DNA from: Streptomyces sp. RKND-216
Lineage (GTDB): Bacteria > Actinomycetota > Actinomycetes > Streptomycetales > Streptomycetaceae
Length of the DNA: 64,000 nucleotides
Direction of reading: 5' to 3'
Assembly: GCF_004795255.1 (NCBI RefSeq)
Contig: NZ_SSBQ01000002.1
Coordinates: 3,812,001 to 3,876,000, forward strand
Under the pieces are notes generated by a model. It saw nothing but the letters and a program-made list of their open reading frames with translations. It had not been told where the DNA came from and did no database searches. The position numbers and the translations under genes are program-made. Position 1 is the stretch's first letter, and each line of letters begins with the position of its first letter. Below are positions 9,021-19,099 of this stretch, in pieces.

Positions 9021-9042
9021 CGGGTGTTGCACAGGAGTGTGA
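9005..9042. promoter_or_regulatory. Palindromic operator of the RHH/MazF-type pair
   Basis: A 38-base near-perfect palindrome: TCACACTTCTGTG at 9005-9017 mirrors CACAGGAGTGTGA at 9030-9042 (12 of 13), and the inner bases continue the symmetry (GTGTAAC against GTTGCAC). It covers the LysR stop codon and ends 20 bases before the antitoxin start. Antitoxins of the ribbon-helix-helix class normally repress their own operon by binding such sites. Confidence 0.75.
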
Positions 9043-9062
9043 CACTGGCTACCCTGAGCGGT

Positions 9063-9263
9063 ATGGCAGGGACCATAGGGTTTCGCCCTACGGATGAGGA
9101 CGCTCGCATCATCGAGGCGGCAACGCGCGAGGGCGAGGCGACCAGCGACGTCATCAGGCGCGCGCTGCGCCTTCTGGAACGAGAGGTCTGGCTGGAGCAG
9201 GCACGCAAGGATGCGCAGCGGCTCCACGCGGAAGACCTGTCGGCCGACGAGGACGACTGGTGA
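9063..9263 (+). CDS. Ribbon-helix-helix antitoxin
   Basis: A 66-residue protein. The first half ([17 protein letters not shown], then [16 protein letters not shown]) is a ribbon-helix-helix DNA-binding fold of the CopG/MetJ type; the acidic tail ending DEDDW is the usual toxin-neutralising segment. The start at ATG 9063 is set by the fold and the promoter palindrome upstream. The gene overlaps the toxin by four bases (GTGA), which indicates translational coupling. It should bind and block the toxin and repress the operon. Confidence 0.85.
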   Translation: MAGTIGFRPTDEDARIIEAATREGEATSDVIRRALRLLEREVWLEQARKDAQRLHAEDLSADEDDW

Positions 9264-9577
9264 TCCGCGGAGCCGTCTACCGGATCGACCTCGGTCAGGC
9301 GAAGCGCGGTCACGAGCAGGGCGGGCGTCGCCATGGCCTGGTGCTGTCCCCGACGTCCATGCCGTGGAGCCTCGCCACGGTGGTGCCCACGTCCACGCGG
9401 GCGCAACCGGCCGTCTTCCGGCCCGAGCTGTCCATCGCCGGCGCTCGGACGCGCCTGCTGGTCGACCAGCTTCGATCCATCGACGTCCGGTTCATCCACG
9501 GTGAGCCGGTCGACTACCTCACCCGTGACGACCTGGCCGAGGTCGAGCGCGCCGTGAGTCGCTATCTGGGCCTCTGA
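9260..9577 (+). CDS. MazF/PemK-type endoribonuclease toxin
   Basis: A 105-residue protein of the PemK/MazF SH3-like barrel family, which cuts mRNA at short sequences. The N-terminus [30 protein letters not shown] corresponds to the family motif G-x-v-y-x-v-d-l-x-P-t-x-G-x-E-q-x-g-x-R-P, with a His in place of the usual Pro after Arg. The later V(V/P)TSTR and [10 protein letters not shown] motifs are also present, where Thr/Ser and Arg are functional in MazF. GTG start overlaps the antitoxin stop. The pair sits inside a zone of decaying genes and appears intact. Confidence 0.85.
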   Translation: MIRGAVYRIDLGQAKRGHEQGGRRHGLVLSPTSMPWSLATVVPTSTRAQPAVFRPELSIAGARTRLLVDQLRSIDVRFIHGEPVDYLTRDDLAEVERAVSRYLGL

Positions 9578-9712
9578 CCGCCCAGCTGCTCACCCCGGCT
9601 CCGTCTGCGGCGTGAGCGCGTCGTTGCGTCGGTGTGACGCGCCGCCACGGGGGTGAAACGCGCGACGCCTAGCGTCCGGAACGTCCAGCAGGGCGAGTCG
9701 GAGGAGGGCCGG

Positions 9713-10729
9713 ATGCGCGCGCGGCGGCGCTGGGTGGAGCGGGGGGAGCGCGTCGCCGTCGCCACGGGGGTCGGCGGCGCCAACTTCGCCTCCTCCACGG
9801 CCAACGTCAACGCCCTCTACCCGCTGCGTCTCAAGGGCCGCGTCCTCGGCGTCAACGCGGGCGGCGGCAACATCGGCGTCGCCGTCGTGCAGCTCGCCGG
9901 GCTGGCGCTGATCGCCCTCGGCGGCGCCGGGCACCCGTGGGCGCTGCCCGCGCTGTACGTACCGCTGGTCGTCGCGGCGACCGTGTGGGCGCTGCGGCGG
10001 AGGGACAACCTGGGCCCGGTGCGCGACGACACGGCGCCGTCGCCTAGGCGGCCCGGCACCGGCACACCTGGATCGTCGCCGCCCTCTACCTCGGCACCCT
10101 CGGCTCGTTCATCGGCTACGGCTTCGCGTTCGGGCTGGTGCTTCAGGGCTGGTTCGGACGTACGCCGCTGGAGGCGGCCTCGCTCACGTTCGTCGGGCCG
10201 CTGCTCGGCTCGCTGCTGCGCCCGGTCGGCCGCCACCTGGCCGACCGGTGGGGCGGCGCCCGCGTGACGCTGGCGGATTTCGCGCTGATGACGGGCGCCA
10301 CCGTACTGGTCGGGGGCGTCCGTACGAGGGTCGCTGCCCCTGTTCGTCGCCGGATTCGTGCTGCTCTTCGTGCTGACCGGGGCGGGCAACGGCTCCGTGT
10401 ACGCCCTGCTGCCCGGCATCCACGAGGCCGGCGCGCGGTCCCGCGGCCTGGTGGGGGAGGCGGCGGCTGCGTATGCCCGGCGCATGGCCGGGGCGGCGAT
10501 GTCGCTGATCGGTGCGGTGGGGGCGTTCGTCGGGGTCGGCATCAATCCGGCCCTCAGCCGTTCCTTCGCCGGCACGGGCTCCGGAACGGCGGCGTTGGCC
10601 GTCTTCGCCGCCTACTACGTGCTGTGCGGCGCCCTCGTGTGGGCGGTGTACGTGCGTCCGCCGCGGCCGGGCCCGGCGCCGGCCGAGCGGGCGCGTAACA
10701 CTGGAGAAACGCCGGTGAACCGGCGGTGA
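9713..10729 (+). pseudogene. Remnant of a NarK-type nitrate/nitrite transporter
   Basis: Three frame-shifted pieces resemble the MFS transporter NarK. Piece one (about 9740-10045) has GVGGANFASSTANVNALYP and NAGGGNIGVAVVQL; the family has GGNFASSMxNIxFFYP and LNAAGGNLG. Piece two (about 10050-10330, another frame) has LGSFIGYGFAFGLVL and PLLGSLLRPVGRHLADRWGG. Piece three (about 10330-10729, first frame again) has TGAGNGSVYALLPGIHE and ends in a membrane helix. The first roughly 100 residues of the family are missing. In Streptomyces such a transporter commonly sits next to the HemD-like regulator that follows here, so nitrate uptake through this locus has probably been lost. Confidence 0.82.
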
Positions 10730-10793
10730 CACGCGGGTCGCCCGCCATGCCCCGGGGCACCCGCAGAACCCCGCACCACAGGGACGAGGGACG

Positions 10794-11921
10794 ATGAGCG
10801 AGCACGAACCCGTCAGGCCGCTGGACGGCTTCACCGTCGGCGTCACCGCCGCGCGCCGCGCCGATGACCTGAGCGCGCTGCTGGAGCGGCGCGGCGCCGT
10901 GGTCCAGCACGCTCCCGCGCTGCGCATCGTGCCGCTGGCCGACGACGCGGAACTGCTCGTGGGAACGAAACGCCTGATCGCCGAGCCGCCCGACCTGGCC
11001 GTCGCGACGACGGGCATCGGCTTCCGCGGTTGGCTGGAGGCCGCCGACGGCTGGGGCCTGGGCGACGAGTTGCGCGCCGCGCTCGCCGGTGCCGAGATCC
11101 TCACCCGCGGCCCCAAGGTGCGCGGCGCCGTGCGCGCCGCCGGACTGCGCGAGTCCTGGTCTCCGGAGTCCGAGTCGATGGCCGAGGTGCGCGACCGGCT
11201 GCTGGGGGAGGGCGTCCGCGGGCGCCGGATCGCCGTGCAGCTGCACGGCGATCCGCTGTCGGACCTCGTCGCGGCGCTGCGCGCGGACGGTGCGGAGGTG
11301 GTGGGCGTCCCGGTGTACCGGTGGCTGCCGCCGGAGGACCTGGCGCCCGTCGACCGCCTCACCGACGCAGTGCTGGCCGGGGGCGTGGACGCGCTCACCT
11401 TCACCAGCGCCCCTGCCGCGGTCTCGCTGCTGGAACGGGCGGGGGAGCGGGGCGTACGGGACCCGCTGCTGGCGGAGCTTCGCGGCGGACGGGTGCTCGC
11501 CGCCTGCGTCGGGCCGGTCACGGCGGCCCCGCTCGAGGCGGCAGGGGTGCCCACCGCCAGCCCCGAACGCTTCCGGCTGGGCCCGCTGGTCCAACTGCTA
11601 TGTGCGCGGCTGCCGGAGGCCGCCGCCACGTTCGAGGTCGAGGGCCACGGGGTGGAGATCCGCGGCCACGCCGTGGTGGTCGACGGGCGGCTGCGGGCGG
11701 TGCCTCCGGCGGGCATGGCCCTGCTGCGGGAACTGACCCGCCGCCCCGGCCGGGTCGTCTCCCGCGCCGACCTGCTCCGCGCGCTCCCCGGAGCGGGGGC
11801 GGACGAGCACGCCGTCGAAACCGCCATGACCCGGCTGCGCGCCGCGCTCGGCGTGCGCGGCGTCGTCCAGACCGTCGTCAAGCGCGGCTACCGCCTCGCC
11901 GTCGAACCGGACGGGCGCTGA
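10794..11921 (+). CDS. HemD-like uroporphyrinogen-III synthase fused to a winged-helix regulator domain
   Basis: A 375-residue fusion. Residues about 10-255 are a HEM4 (uroporphyrinogen-III synthase) domain with the sequence GFTVGVTAARRADDLSALLERRG at its start and TFTSAPAAVSLLE in the middle; residues about 275-370 are an OmpR/PhoB-type winged helix (RPGRVVSRADLLRALPG, then AVETAMTRLRAALG and VKRGYRLAV). Streptomyces and mycobacteria have this fusion next to nitrate/nitrite assimilation genes, where it is thought to act as a regulator tied to siroheme or nitrogen status. Whether the HEM4 part still has enzyme activity is unclear. The start ATG follows GGGACGAGGGACG. Its usual partner NarK is decayed upstream. 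Confidence 0.9.
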   Translation: MSEHEPVRPLDGFTVGVTAARRADDLSALLERRGAVVQHAPALRIVPLADDAELLVGTKRLIAEPPDLAVATTGIGFRGWLEAADGWGLGDELRAALAGAEILTRGPKVRGAVRAAGLRESWSPESESMAEVRDRLLGEGVRGRRIAVQLHGDPLSDLVAALRADGAEVVGVPVYRWLPPEDLAPVDRLTDAVLAGGVDALTFTSAPAAVSLLERAGERGVRDPLLAELRGGRVLAACVGPVTAAPLEAAGVPTASPERFRLGPLVQLLCARLPEAAATFEVEGHGVEIRGHAVVVDGRLRAVPPAGMALLRELTRRPGRVVSRADLLRALPGAGADEHAVETAMTRLRAALGVRGVVQTVVKRGYRLAVEPDGR

Positions 11922-11946
11922 ACCGGTCCGCACGTCACCGGGGAGT

Positions 11947-11997
11947 CTCCGTGGCTGCGGTGGTGCCGCTGCCGCTGTTGCTGCCGCAGCCACGGAG
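11947..11997 (+). terminator. Intrinsic terminator after the HemD-like gene
   Basis: A perfect inverted repeat with 14-base arms, CTCCGTGGCTGCGG at 11947-11960 and its complement at 11984-11997, with a 23-base loop, 26 bases after the stop codon. Confidence 0.7.
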
Positions 11998-12045
11998 GCA
12001 CGCAAACCGGTGGCCGGGCGGGTCGTGTGCGGGGAGGATCGCCGC

Positions 12046-12606
12046 ATGGGCGCCTTCCTCGAGACCGAGCGGCTGGTGCTGCGCGCGTTCACCGCCGACG
12101 ACGCCGACGACCTGTTCGCGCTCGACGACGACCCCGAGGTGATGCGGTTCCTCAACGGCGGCCGCCCCGCCGACCGGGAGGCGATCCGCACGCGCACGAT
12201 GTCGCGGCTGCTGCACGTCCACCCCTGCACCGGGACGCGCGGCTACTGGGCCGCGCAGGAGAAGGGCACCGGCACGTTCCTCGGCTGGTTCGAGTTCCGC
12301 CCGCCGACCGACGACAGCCCCGCCGTGGTCGAGCTCGGCTACCGGCTGAACCGGGCGTCCTGGGGGCGCGGCTACGCCACCGAGGGGGCCCGTGCGCTCA
12401 TCGGCAAGGGGTTCGCGGACCTCGGCGTCGAGCGCGTCATCGCCAACACCATGGCCGTCAACGCCCGCTCCCGGCGCGTGATGGAGAAGTGCGGCCTGGT
12501 CTTCGTCCGTGCCTTCCACGGGGACTGGCCGGACGCGATCGAGGGATCCGAGCACGGCGAGGTCGAGTACGCGCTCACCCGTACCGCGTGGGAGCGGGCC
12601 CGCTGA
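12046..12606 (+). CDS. GNAT-family N-acetyltransferase (RimJ/RimL type)
   Basis: A 186-residue acetyltransferase of the ribosomal-protein-type GNAT group. It opens with ETERLVLRAFTADDADDLFALDDDPEVMRFL, the standard start of this group, and carries the acetyl-CoA loop RASWGRGYATEGARALI and the C-terminal NARSRRVMEKCGL. It transfers acetyl from acetyl-CoA to an amine; the acceptor is unknown. The ATG at 12046 has a strong ribosome site (GGGGAGGA) and is preferred over an upstream in-frame GTG at 12010 because the family begins here. Confidence 0.9.
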   Translation: MGAFLETERLVLRAFTADDADDLFALDDDPEVMRFLNGGRPADREAIRTRTMSRLLHVHPCTGTRGYWAAQEKGTGTFLGWFEFRPPTDDSPAVVELGYRLNRASWGRGYATEGARALIGKGFADLGVERVIANTMAVNARSRRVMEKCGLVFVRAFHGDWPDAIEGSEHGEVEYALTRTAWERAR

Positions 12607-12682
12607 CGGCGCTCCGCGGCCGGTGAACGCCGCGGACCCGGTGGGCGTACCCGGGGGTGGAGGCTCGACCGGAGGTCGCAGG

Positions 12683-13240
12683 GTGCGGGACGATGCGCGA
12701 GTGAAGGACGGCGCGGCTCACGACGACGCCCACGACGACGACGCGCTGATGCGCGCCCTGTACGAGGCGCACGCCGTGCCGCTGTACGCGTTCGTGCTGC
12801 GCCTGGTCGGCGGCGACCGGCACCGCGCCGAGGACGTGGTGCAGGAGACGCTGCTGCGTGCCTGGCGCAACGCCGAGAAGCTGCATCGCGGCAGCCCGGC
12901 CGCGCTCCGCCCCTGGCTGGTCACCGTCGCCCGCCGCATCGTCATCGACGGTCACCGCAGCCGCCAGGCCCGCCCGCACGAGGTGGACCCCGGGCCGCTG
13001 GAGTCCGTGCCCGCCGCCGACGAGATCGACCGGGCGCTGCGGGCCATGGTGATCTCCGAGGCGATGGCCGACCTGACCACCGCACACCGGCGAGCGCTCG
13101 TCGAGACGTATCTGCGGGGCCGCAGCGTCGCCGAGGCCGCCGAGGCGCTCGGGGTGCCGCCCGGTACCGTGCGGTCGCGGGTCTTCTACGCGCTGCGTTC
13201 GCTGCGCCTGGCCCTGGAGGAACGGGGGGTGACGTCATGA
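12683..13240 (+). CDS. sigU: ECF RNA polymerase sigma factor, SigU-like
   Basis: A 185-residue group-4 (ECF) sigma factor. Region 2 has LYAFVLRLVGGDRHRAEDVVQETLLRAWRN with the core-binding DVVQET pattern; region 4 has a helix-turn-helix (RSVAEAAEALGVPPGTVRSRVFYALRSLR). The start was set at GTG 12683, seven bases after GGAGG; another GTG six codons later is possible. It overlaps the anti-sigma gene by four bases (ATGA). Its place between these neighbours and upstream of helD and the malic enzyme matches the sigU locus of Streptomyces coelicolor as I recall it, where SigU affects development and secreted proteins. The symbol rests on that synteny. Confidence 0.85.
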   Translation: MRDDARVKDGAAHDDAHDDDALMRALYEAHAVPLYAFVLRLVGGDRHRAEDVVQETLLRAWRNAEKLHRGSPAALRPWLVTVARRIVIDGHRSRQARPHEVDPGPLESVPAADEIDRALRAMVISEAMADLTTAHRRALVETYLRGRSVAEAAEALGVPPGTVRSRVFYALRSLRLALEERGVTS

Positions 13241-14055
13241 CGGGCGACCCTCTCGGCACGCCGGACACCCCCGCTCCGCCGCCGTCGCCGCACACCGACG
13301 TCGGGGCCTACGCCCTCGGCCTGCTCACGGACGCCGAGGCGTCCCGCTTCGAGGACCACCTCGCCGGGTGCACCCGGTGCGCCGAGGAGCTGGAGGCCGA
13401 TCTGGGCCTGCGTCCCCTCCTCCAAGAGGTGGCCTCGTGCGCGTCTTCCGGGCCCGTGCCGTCCTCCGGAGGCGTTCCGGGGACCGGTGCGCAGGAGGCC
13501 GGGGGCCCGCTGGACCGGGCGCTCGCCGCCGCGGCCTCCGAACGGCGCCGCGCGCGGCGGCGCCGCCACGCCCTGGCGGGCGCCGTCGCGGCGGTCCTGC
13601 TCGCCGCCGGAGCACTCGGCGGCGTGGCCGTCGGCCCCCTCGCCGGTGACGACGACGCCGACCGGCCGCCGCCCACCACGGCCGAGGCGGCACGTGCCGC
13701 CTTCGCGCAGGGGGAGAAGTTCTCCGACCAGGACCCGTCCACCAGCGTCGAGGCCACGGTGTCGCTCCAGGAACGGCCCTGGGGCACCCACGTCACCCTC
13801 CGGATCGGGAACCTCACCGGCCCGCGCGCCTGCGACCTGGTGGCCGTCGGCGGGGACGGCGGCCGGCAGACGGTCGCGACCTGGTCGGTGCCGGGGTACG
13901 GCTACGGCATCGAGGGCACCGCGTACGAGGAGCCGCTGTACGTGGCCGGCGGCGCCGGTCTCACGCCCGACCGGATCGACCACTTCGAGGTTCGCACGCT
14001 GGAGGGCGAGAAGCTGGCCGCCATCCGGATGGAAACCCCCGCGGAGGGGCTGTGA
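13237..14055 (+). CDS. rsuA: Zinc-finger anti-sigma factor, RsuA-like
   Basis: A 272-residue membrane anti-sigma factor. The N-terminal cytoplasmic domain has the HxxxCxxC zinc motif (EDHLAGCTRCAEELEADL), a single helix lies near residues 108-128 (ALAGAVAAVLLAAGALGGVAV), and an extracellular domain of about 140 residues follows. It should hold the ECF sigma factor inactive at the membrane until a signal releases it. Start ATG 13237 overlaps the sigma stop, so the two are coupled. The extracellular part has a beta-rich look (VTLRIGNLTGPRACDLVAVG), similar to the same part of RsuA-type proteins. Confidence 0.87.
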   Translation: MTGDPLGTPDTPAPPPSPHTDVGAYALGLLTDAEASRFEDHLAGCTRCAEELEADLGLRPLLQEVASCASSGPVPSSGGVPGTGAQEAGGPLDRALAAAASERRRARRRRHALAGAVAAVLLAAGALGGVAVGPLAGDDDADRPPPTTAEAARAAFAQGEKFSDQDPSTSVEATVSLQERPWGTHVTLRIGNLTGPRACDLVAVGGDGGRQTVATWSVPGYGYGIEGTAYEEPLYVAGGAGLTPDRIDHFEVRTLEGEKLAAIRMETPAEGL

Positions 14056-14143
14056 CCCGCGGCACCACGCACCGGACACGCCCGCACGACCCCCGCAGGT
14101 CGCGTACGGTGGACGGCTGCCCTGTGAGAGAGAAGGGGGCCGC

Positions 14144-16561
14144 ATGGGAGCGCAGGACACCGTGGACAGAGCAGACGGCCGGGCAGCGGACGCCGAGGGC
14201 GTGCGCGAACGGGAGACGCGTCGCGAGCAGACGCATCTGGACGCCGTGTACCGCCGTCTGGAGGAGAAGATCCACGAGGCCGAGTTCCTCATGGACGACG
14301 CCGCCAAGCGGGGGCAGGTCGGCACACCCGGCGCGCTCGCCGAACGCGACGCGCAGGTCTTCCGGGCCGGGATCCACCTCAACCGGCTGAACAGCGAGTT
14401 CGAGGACTTCCTCTTCGGCCGCATCGACCTGCTCGACGGCAAGACCGGCGAACGCGGCCCCGACGGCGCCTACACGTCCGTGGAGCCGGCCGACGACGCG
14501 GTGCGCCCGGACGGCGGCGCCGACATCGCCGAGACCCTGCACATCGGACGCCTGGGCGTGCTGGACGCCGACTACGCCCCGCTGGTCATCGACTGGCGGG
14601 CACCCGCCGCCGCCCCCTTCTACCGGGCCACTCCCGTGACCCCCGGCCGGGTGGTGCGCCGCCGCGTCATCCGCAGCAAGGGCCGCCGTGTGCTCGGCGT
14701 CGAAGACGACCTGCTGCGCCCGGAGATCCGCGCCACCCTGGACGGCGAGGAACTGCCCGCCGTCGGCGACGGCGCTCTGATGGCCGCTCTGGGCCGGGCC
14801 CGCGGTCACGCCATGCGGGACATCGTGGCGTCCATCCAGGCCGAGCAGGACGAGGTGATCCGCGCCCCCGCCGCCTCCGTCACCGAGGTCGAGGGCGGCC
14901 CCGGCACGGGCAAGACCGCCGTCGCCCTGCACCGCGCGGCCTACCTGCTCTACCGGGACCGGCGCCGGTACGCGGGCGGCATCCTGGTCGTCAGCCCGAC
15001 CCCCCTGCTGGTGTCGTACACCGAAGGCGTGCTGCCCTCCCTCGGCGAGGAGGGGCAGGTCGCCATCCGCGCGCTGGGCTCGCTGGTCGACGGCGTCGAG
15101 GCGAGCGCGTACGACGACCAGCCGGTGGCCCGCGTCAAGGGCTCCGCCCGCATGGTCGGGGTGCTGCGTCGGGCCGCGCGGGGTGCCTTGGAGCTGGGCG
15201 AGGTCCCGCAGCGGCTGCGCGTGGTGGCGTTCGGCTCCCGCGTCGAGCTGGGCGCGGACGAACTGCGGGCCGTACGCCGCCAGGTGCTCGGTGGCACCGC
15301 GCCGGTGAACCTGATGCGGCCCCGGGCCCGGCGGCTGCTGCTCGATGCGCTGTGGGAGAAGTCCGGCGCCGCCCGCCGGCACGCCCACGATCCCGAACTC
15401 GCCGCCGAGGTGCGGCAGGGCTTCGACGAGGACCTCGACGAGGAGACGGACTTCACCGACTTCCTCGACGCCTGGTGGCCGGAACTGACCCCGCGCCGCG
15501 TGCTCGCGGCGCTGGCCGACGAGAAGCGGCTCGCCCGCTGGGCACGCCGGATGCTCCGCGGCGGCGAGGTGCGGCTGCTGGCCCGCTCGTTGCGCCGGCT
15601 GGGCGTGGACGGCACGGGGCCGCTGTCCGTGCACGACGTCGCGCTGCTGGACGAGCTGCGACAGCTCCTCGGTCCCCCCGCCGCCCGGCCGCGGAGGCAG
15701 GAGGCCGATCCGCTGGACCAGCTCACCGGGCTGGAGGAGGTGACCACCGCCGCCGACCGCAGCGGCCCGCGCCGGCGGCGGCCCGACGTGGAGGAGGAGC
15801 GCCGCGACTACGCCCACGTCATCGTCGACGAGGCGCAGGACCTGACGCCCCTGCAGTGGCGGATGGTGGGACGGCGCGGCCGCCACGCCACCTGGACCGT
15901 GGTCGGCGACCCGGCGCAGAGCTCCTGGACGGACACCGACGAGGCCGCCGCCGCGCGCGCCGAGGCGTTGGGCGGCCGTCCGCGCCGTCGTTTCGAACTC
16001 ACCGTCAACTACCGCAACCCGGCGGAGATCGCCGAACTCGCCGACCGGGTGCTGGCGTTGGCTATGCCGGGCAGCACTCCGCCGGAGGCCGTGCGCAGCA
16101 CGGGCCTCACCCCGCGCTTCGTCGCGGCCGCAGGCGCGAACGGCGCGAACGGCCGTGACGGTGCGGAGGGCGAGGAGGGGGAGGACCGGCTGGGCCGGAC
16201 CGTACGGGCCGAGGCGGAGCGGCTGCTCTCGGAGGTGGACGGCACGGTCGGCGTGGTGGTCGCGATGGGGCGGCGCACCCAAGCACGGCAGTGGCTGGCC
16301 GGCCTGGGCGACCGGGCCGTGGCGTTGGGCAGTCTGGAGGCGAAGGGACTGGAGTACGACGCCACCGTGGTCGTCTCACCCGCCGAGATCGCGGAGGGCC
16401 TGTCCCCGCGCGAGTTCGCCGAGGGCGGCCCGGGCGCGGGCGGAGCGGGGCTGAGGGTGCTGTACGTCGCGCTCACGCGCGCGACGCAGCGACTCACCCT
16501 CGTTTCCGGCCCCCGCGACCTGCCCGACGCCGACGGGGTGCCGGACCTGCTGCGGGACTGA
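14144..16561 (+). CDS. helD: HelD-type superfamily 1 ATPase (RNA polymerase recycling factor)
   Basis: An 805-residue UvrD/Rep-like ATPase. It has an N-terminal helical arm (about 20-85), the Walker A motif GGPGTGKTAV near residue 251, Walker B IVDEAQDLT, the NYRNP motif, and the C-terminal YVALTRATQRL. HelD proteins pry apart stalled RNA polymerase complexes and release DNA and RNA; in actinobacteria a related group is linked to rifamycin tolerance. The start ATG 14144 follows AGAAGGGGG; the frame upstream is open only because it overlaps the anti-sigma gene. Its place after the sigma/anti-sigma pair is conserved in the genus. Confidence 0.88.
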   Translation: MGAQDTVDRADGRAADAEGVRERETRREQTHLDAVYRRLEEKIHEAEFLMDDAAKRGQVGTPGALAERDAQVFRAGIHLNRLNSEFEDFLFGRIDLLDGKTGERGPDGAYTSVEPADDAVRPDGGADIAETLHIGRLGVLDADYAPLVIDWRAPAAAPFYRATPVTPGRVVRRRVIRSKGRRVLGVEDDLLRPEIRATLDGEELPAVGDGALMAALGRARGHAMRDIVASIQAEQDEVIRAPAASVTEVEGGPGTGKTAVALHRAAYLLYRDRRRYAGGILVVSPTPLLVSYTEGVLPSLGEEGQVAIRALGSLVDGVEASAYDDQPVARVKGSARMVGVLRRAARGALELGEVPQRLRVVAFGSRVELGADELRAVRRQVLGGTAPVNLMRPRARRLLLDALWEKSGAARRHAHDPELAAEVRQGFDEDLDEETDFTDFLDAWWPELTPRRVLAALADEKRLARWARRMLRGGEVRLLARSLRRLGVDGTGPLSVHDVALLDELRQLLGPPAARPRRQEADPLDQLTGLEEVTTAADRSGPRRRRPDVEEERRDYAHVIVDEAQDLTPLQWRMVGRRGRHATWTVVGDPAQSSWTDTDEAAAARAEALGGRPRRRFELTVNYRNPAEIAELADRVLALAMPGSTPPEAVRSTGLTPRFVAAAGANGANGRDGAEGEEGEDRLGRTVRAEAERLLSEVDGTVGVVVAMGRRTQARQWLAGLGDRAVALGSLEAKGLEYDATVVVSPAEIAEGLSPREFAEGGPGAGGAGLRVLYVALTRATQRLTLVSGPRDLPDADGVPDLLRD

Positions 16562-16691
16562 ACCTGCCGGGGCCGCACGCCCCGCCGTCACCCCGTGGGC
16601 TCGTCGGCCCGCCACGCGGCACCGGGCGCCCCAGTCTGCCGACCGTACGTCCCCGCGGCGTCCGAACGCCGCTTCCCGTCCCGCCGAACGT

Positions 16692-16729
16692 ACAGGGCCC
16701 GGAAGGAGGGATGGCCGAACGGGCCCTGT
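16692..16729 (+). terminator. Intrinsic terminator after helD
   Basis: Inverted repeat ACAGGGCCCG (16692-16701) and CGGGCCCTGT (16720-16729), 18-base loop, followed by TTTGTT, a partial U tract unusual for this GC content. It lies in the 309-base gap between helD and the convergent cold shock gene; nothing else coding is seen there. Confidence 0.7.
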
Positions 16730-16740
16730 TTGTTAGCCTG

Positions 16741-16835
16741 AGGGTGGCACCGGCCCGATCCATGCCCCCGGGCCCAACCATCGTCGCTTCGAGCGACCAC
16801 TTGCCGCGAGGCGAGCTGGCGGGTCGGTGCCACCT
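16741..16835 (-). other. Long structured 3' region of the cold shock transcript
   Basis: On the minus strand, downstream of the cold shock gene, AAGGTGGCACCG near 16824-16835 can pair with CGGTGCCACCCT at 16741-16752, closing a loop of about 70 bases that contains its own hairpin (GTCGCT-TCG-AGCGAC, 16783-16797). This could be a branched terminator, a stabilising 3' UTR or the body of a small RNA. Only the pairing is seen. Confidence 0.45.
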
Positions 16836-16870
16836 TCTTCTCGTCGCCCCGCGCCGCCGGGCTCCGCTCG

Positions 16871-17077
16871 TCAGCCGAGAACGCGCACCTGTTCGGCCTG
16901 CGGACCCTTCCGGCCCTGAGCGATCTCGAACTCCACGCGCTGGGCGTCCTCCAGGCTCCGGTATCCGTCACCGTTGATCGAGCTGTAGTGGACGAAGACG
17001 TCCGGCCCACCGTCCTCCTGGGCGATGAAGCCGTAGCCCTTCTCCGCGTTGAACCACTTGACCGTGCCCTGAGCCAT
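16871..17077 (-). CDS. Cold shock protein (CspA family)
   Basis: A 68-residue single cold shock domain. Both nucleic-acid binding motifs are present: RNP1 KGYGFI and RNP2 VFVHYS. It binds single-stranded RNA and DNA and acts as an RNA chaperone; Streptomyces carry several paralogues. The 5' side (17078 onward) is a leader of at least 100 bases with no coding content, usual for genes of this family, which are regulated by their mRNA leader. It is divergent from the malic enzyme. Confidence 0.95.
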   Translation of the reverse strand: MAQGTVKWFNAEKGYGFIAQEDGGPDVFVHYSSINGDGYRSLEDAQRVEFEIAQGRKGPQAEQVRVLG

Positions 17078-17231
17078 TGTTCGGTCTCCTGTGTACGTAC
17101 ATGAGCGTGTGCGGGCAGGATCTTAGAACGATTCGTACCGTTTTCGACTGATTGATGCCGTCAAGGGTGCATGTCGCTCCCGTTTCTGCGGAGTGCCCGG
17201 GGGTTCCTCGCGAGGCACTTTCTCTCGTATG

Positions 17232-17249
17232 GTGGAAGAATGATTCCAC
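17232..17249. promoter_or_regulatory. Palindrome in the csp/malic enzyme divergent region
   Basis: GTGGAA-6-TTCCAC, a perfect 6-base inverted repeat in a short AT-richer patch, 125 bases before the malic enzyme start. It could bind a regulator of the malic enzyme. No factor can be named. Confidence 0.4.
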
Positions 17250-17373
17250 TGCAGGGGTCAGGTTTCTGCGTACCAGTCGGTAGGTGGGACTATCTGGTGA
17301 CGCGCCGCGCGCAACGGTCCCCGGTGGACCGGGCCGGCGCCCGGTAGCACAGGGAAAGCAGAGGAAGTCGGCC

Positions 17374-18828
<1,455 letters not shown>

Positions 18829-19099
18829 CCCGGATGGGTGACACCTCTCACGCGTCCCGGCCCGCGCCCGCCCGGCGCGTCGCGGGTGTCGGCACCCGTG
18901 TGGCCCGTAGGGTTTGAGAAGCCGGAAGGGCGCCGGAAGGGTGTCGGATTGGCGTTCCCGCCGCAGGTGGGGGCAGGATGCGTCTTCGGGCGCGAGGGTC
19001 TGAACCTTAGGACCCGGGTCCGGGGACTGTCCGAGAGCCCTGGCAGCATCGGCTTCGACTCACGCCTCAACGGCAAGAAGAACACGGGAGTAACGAACT

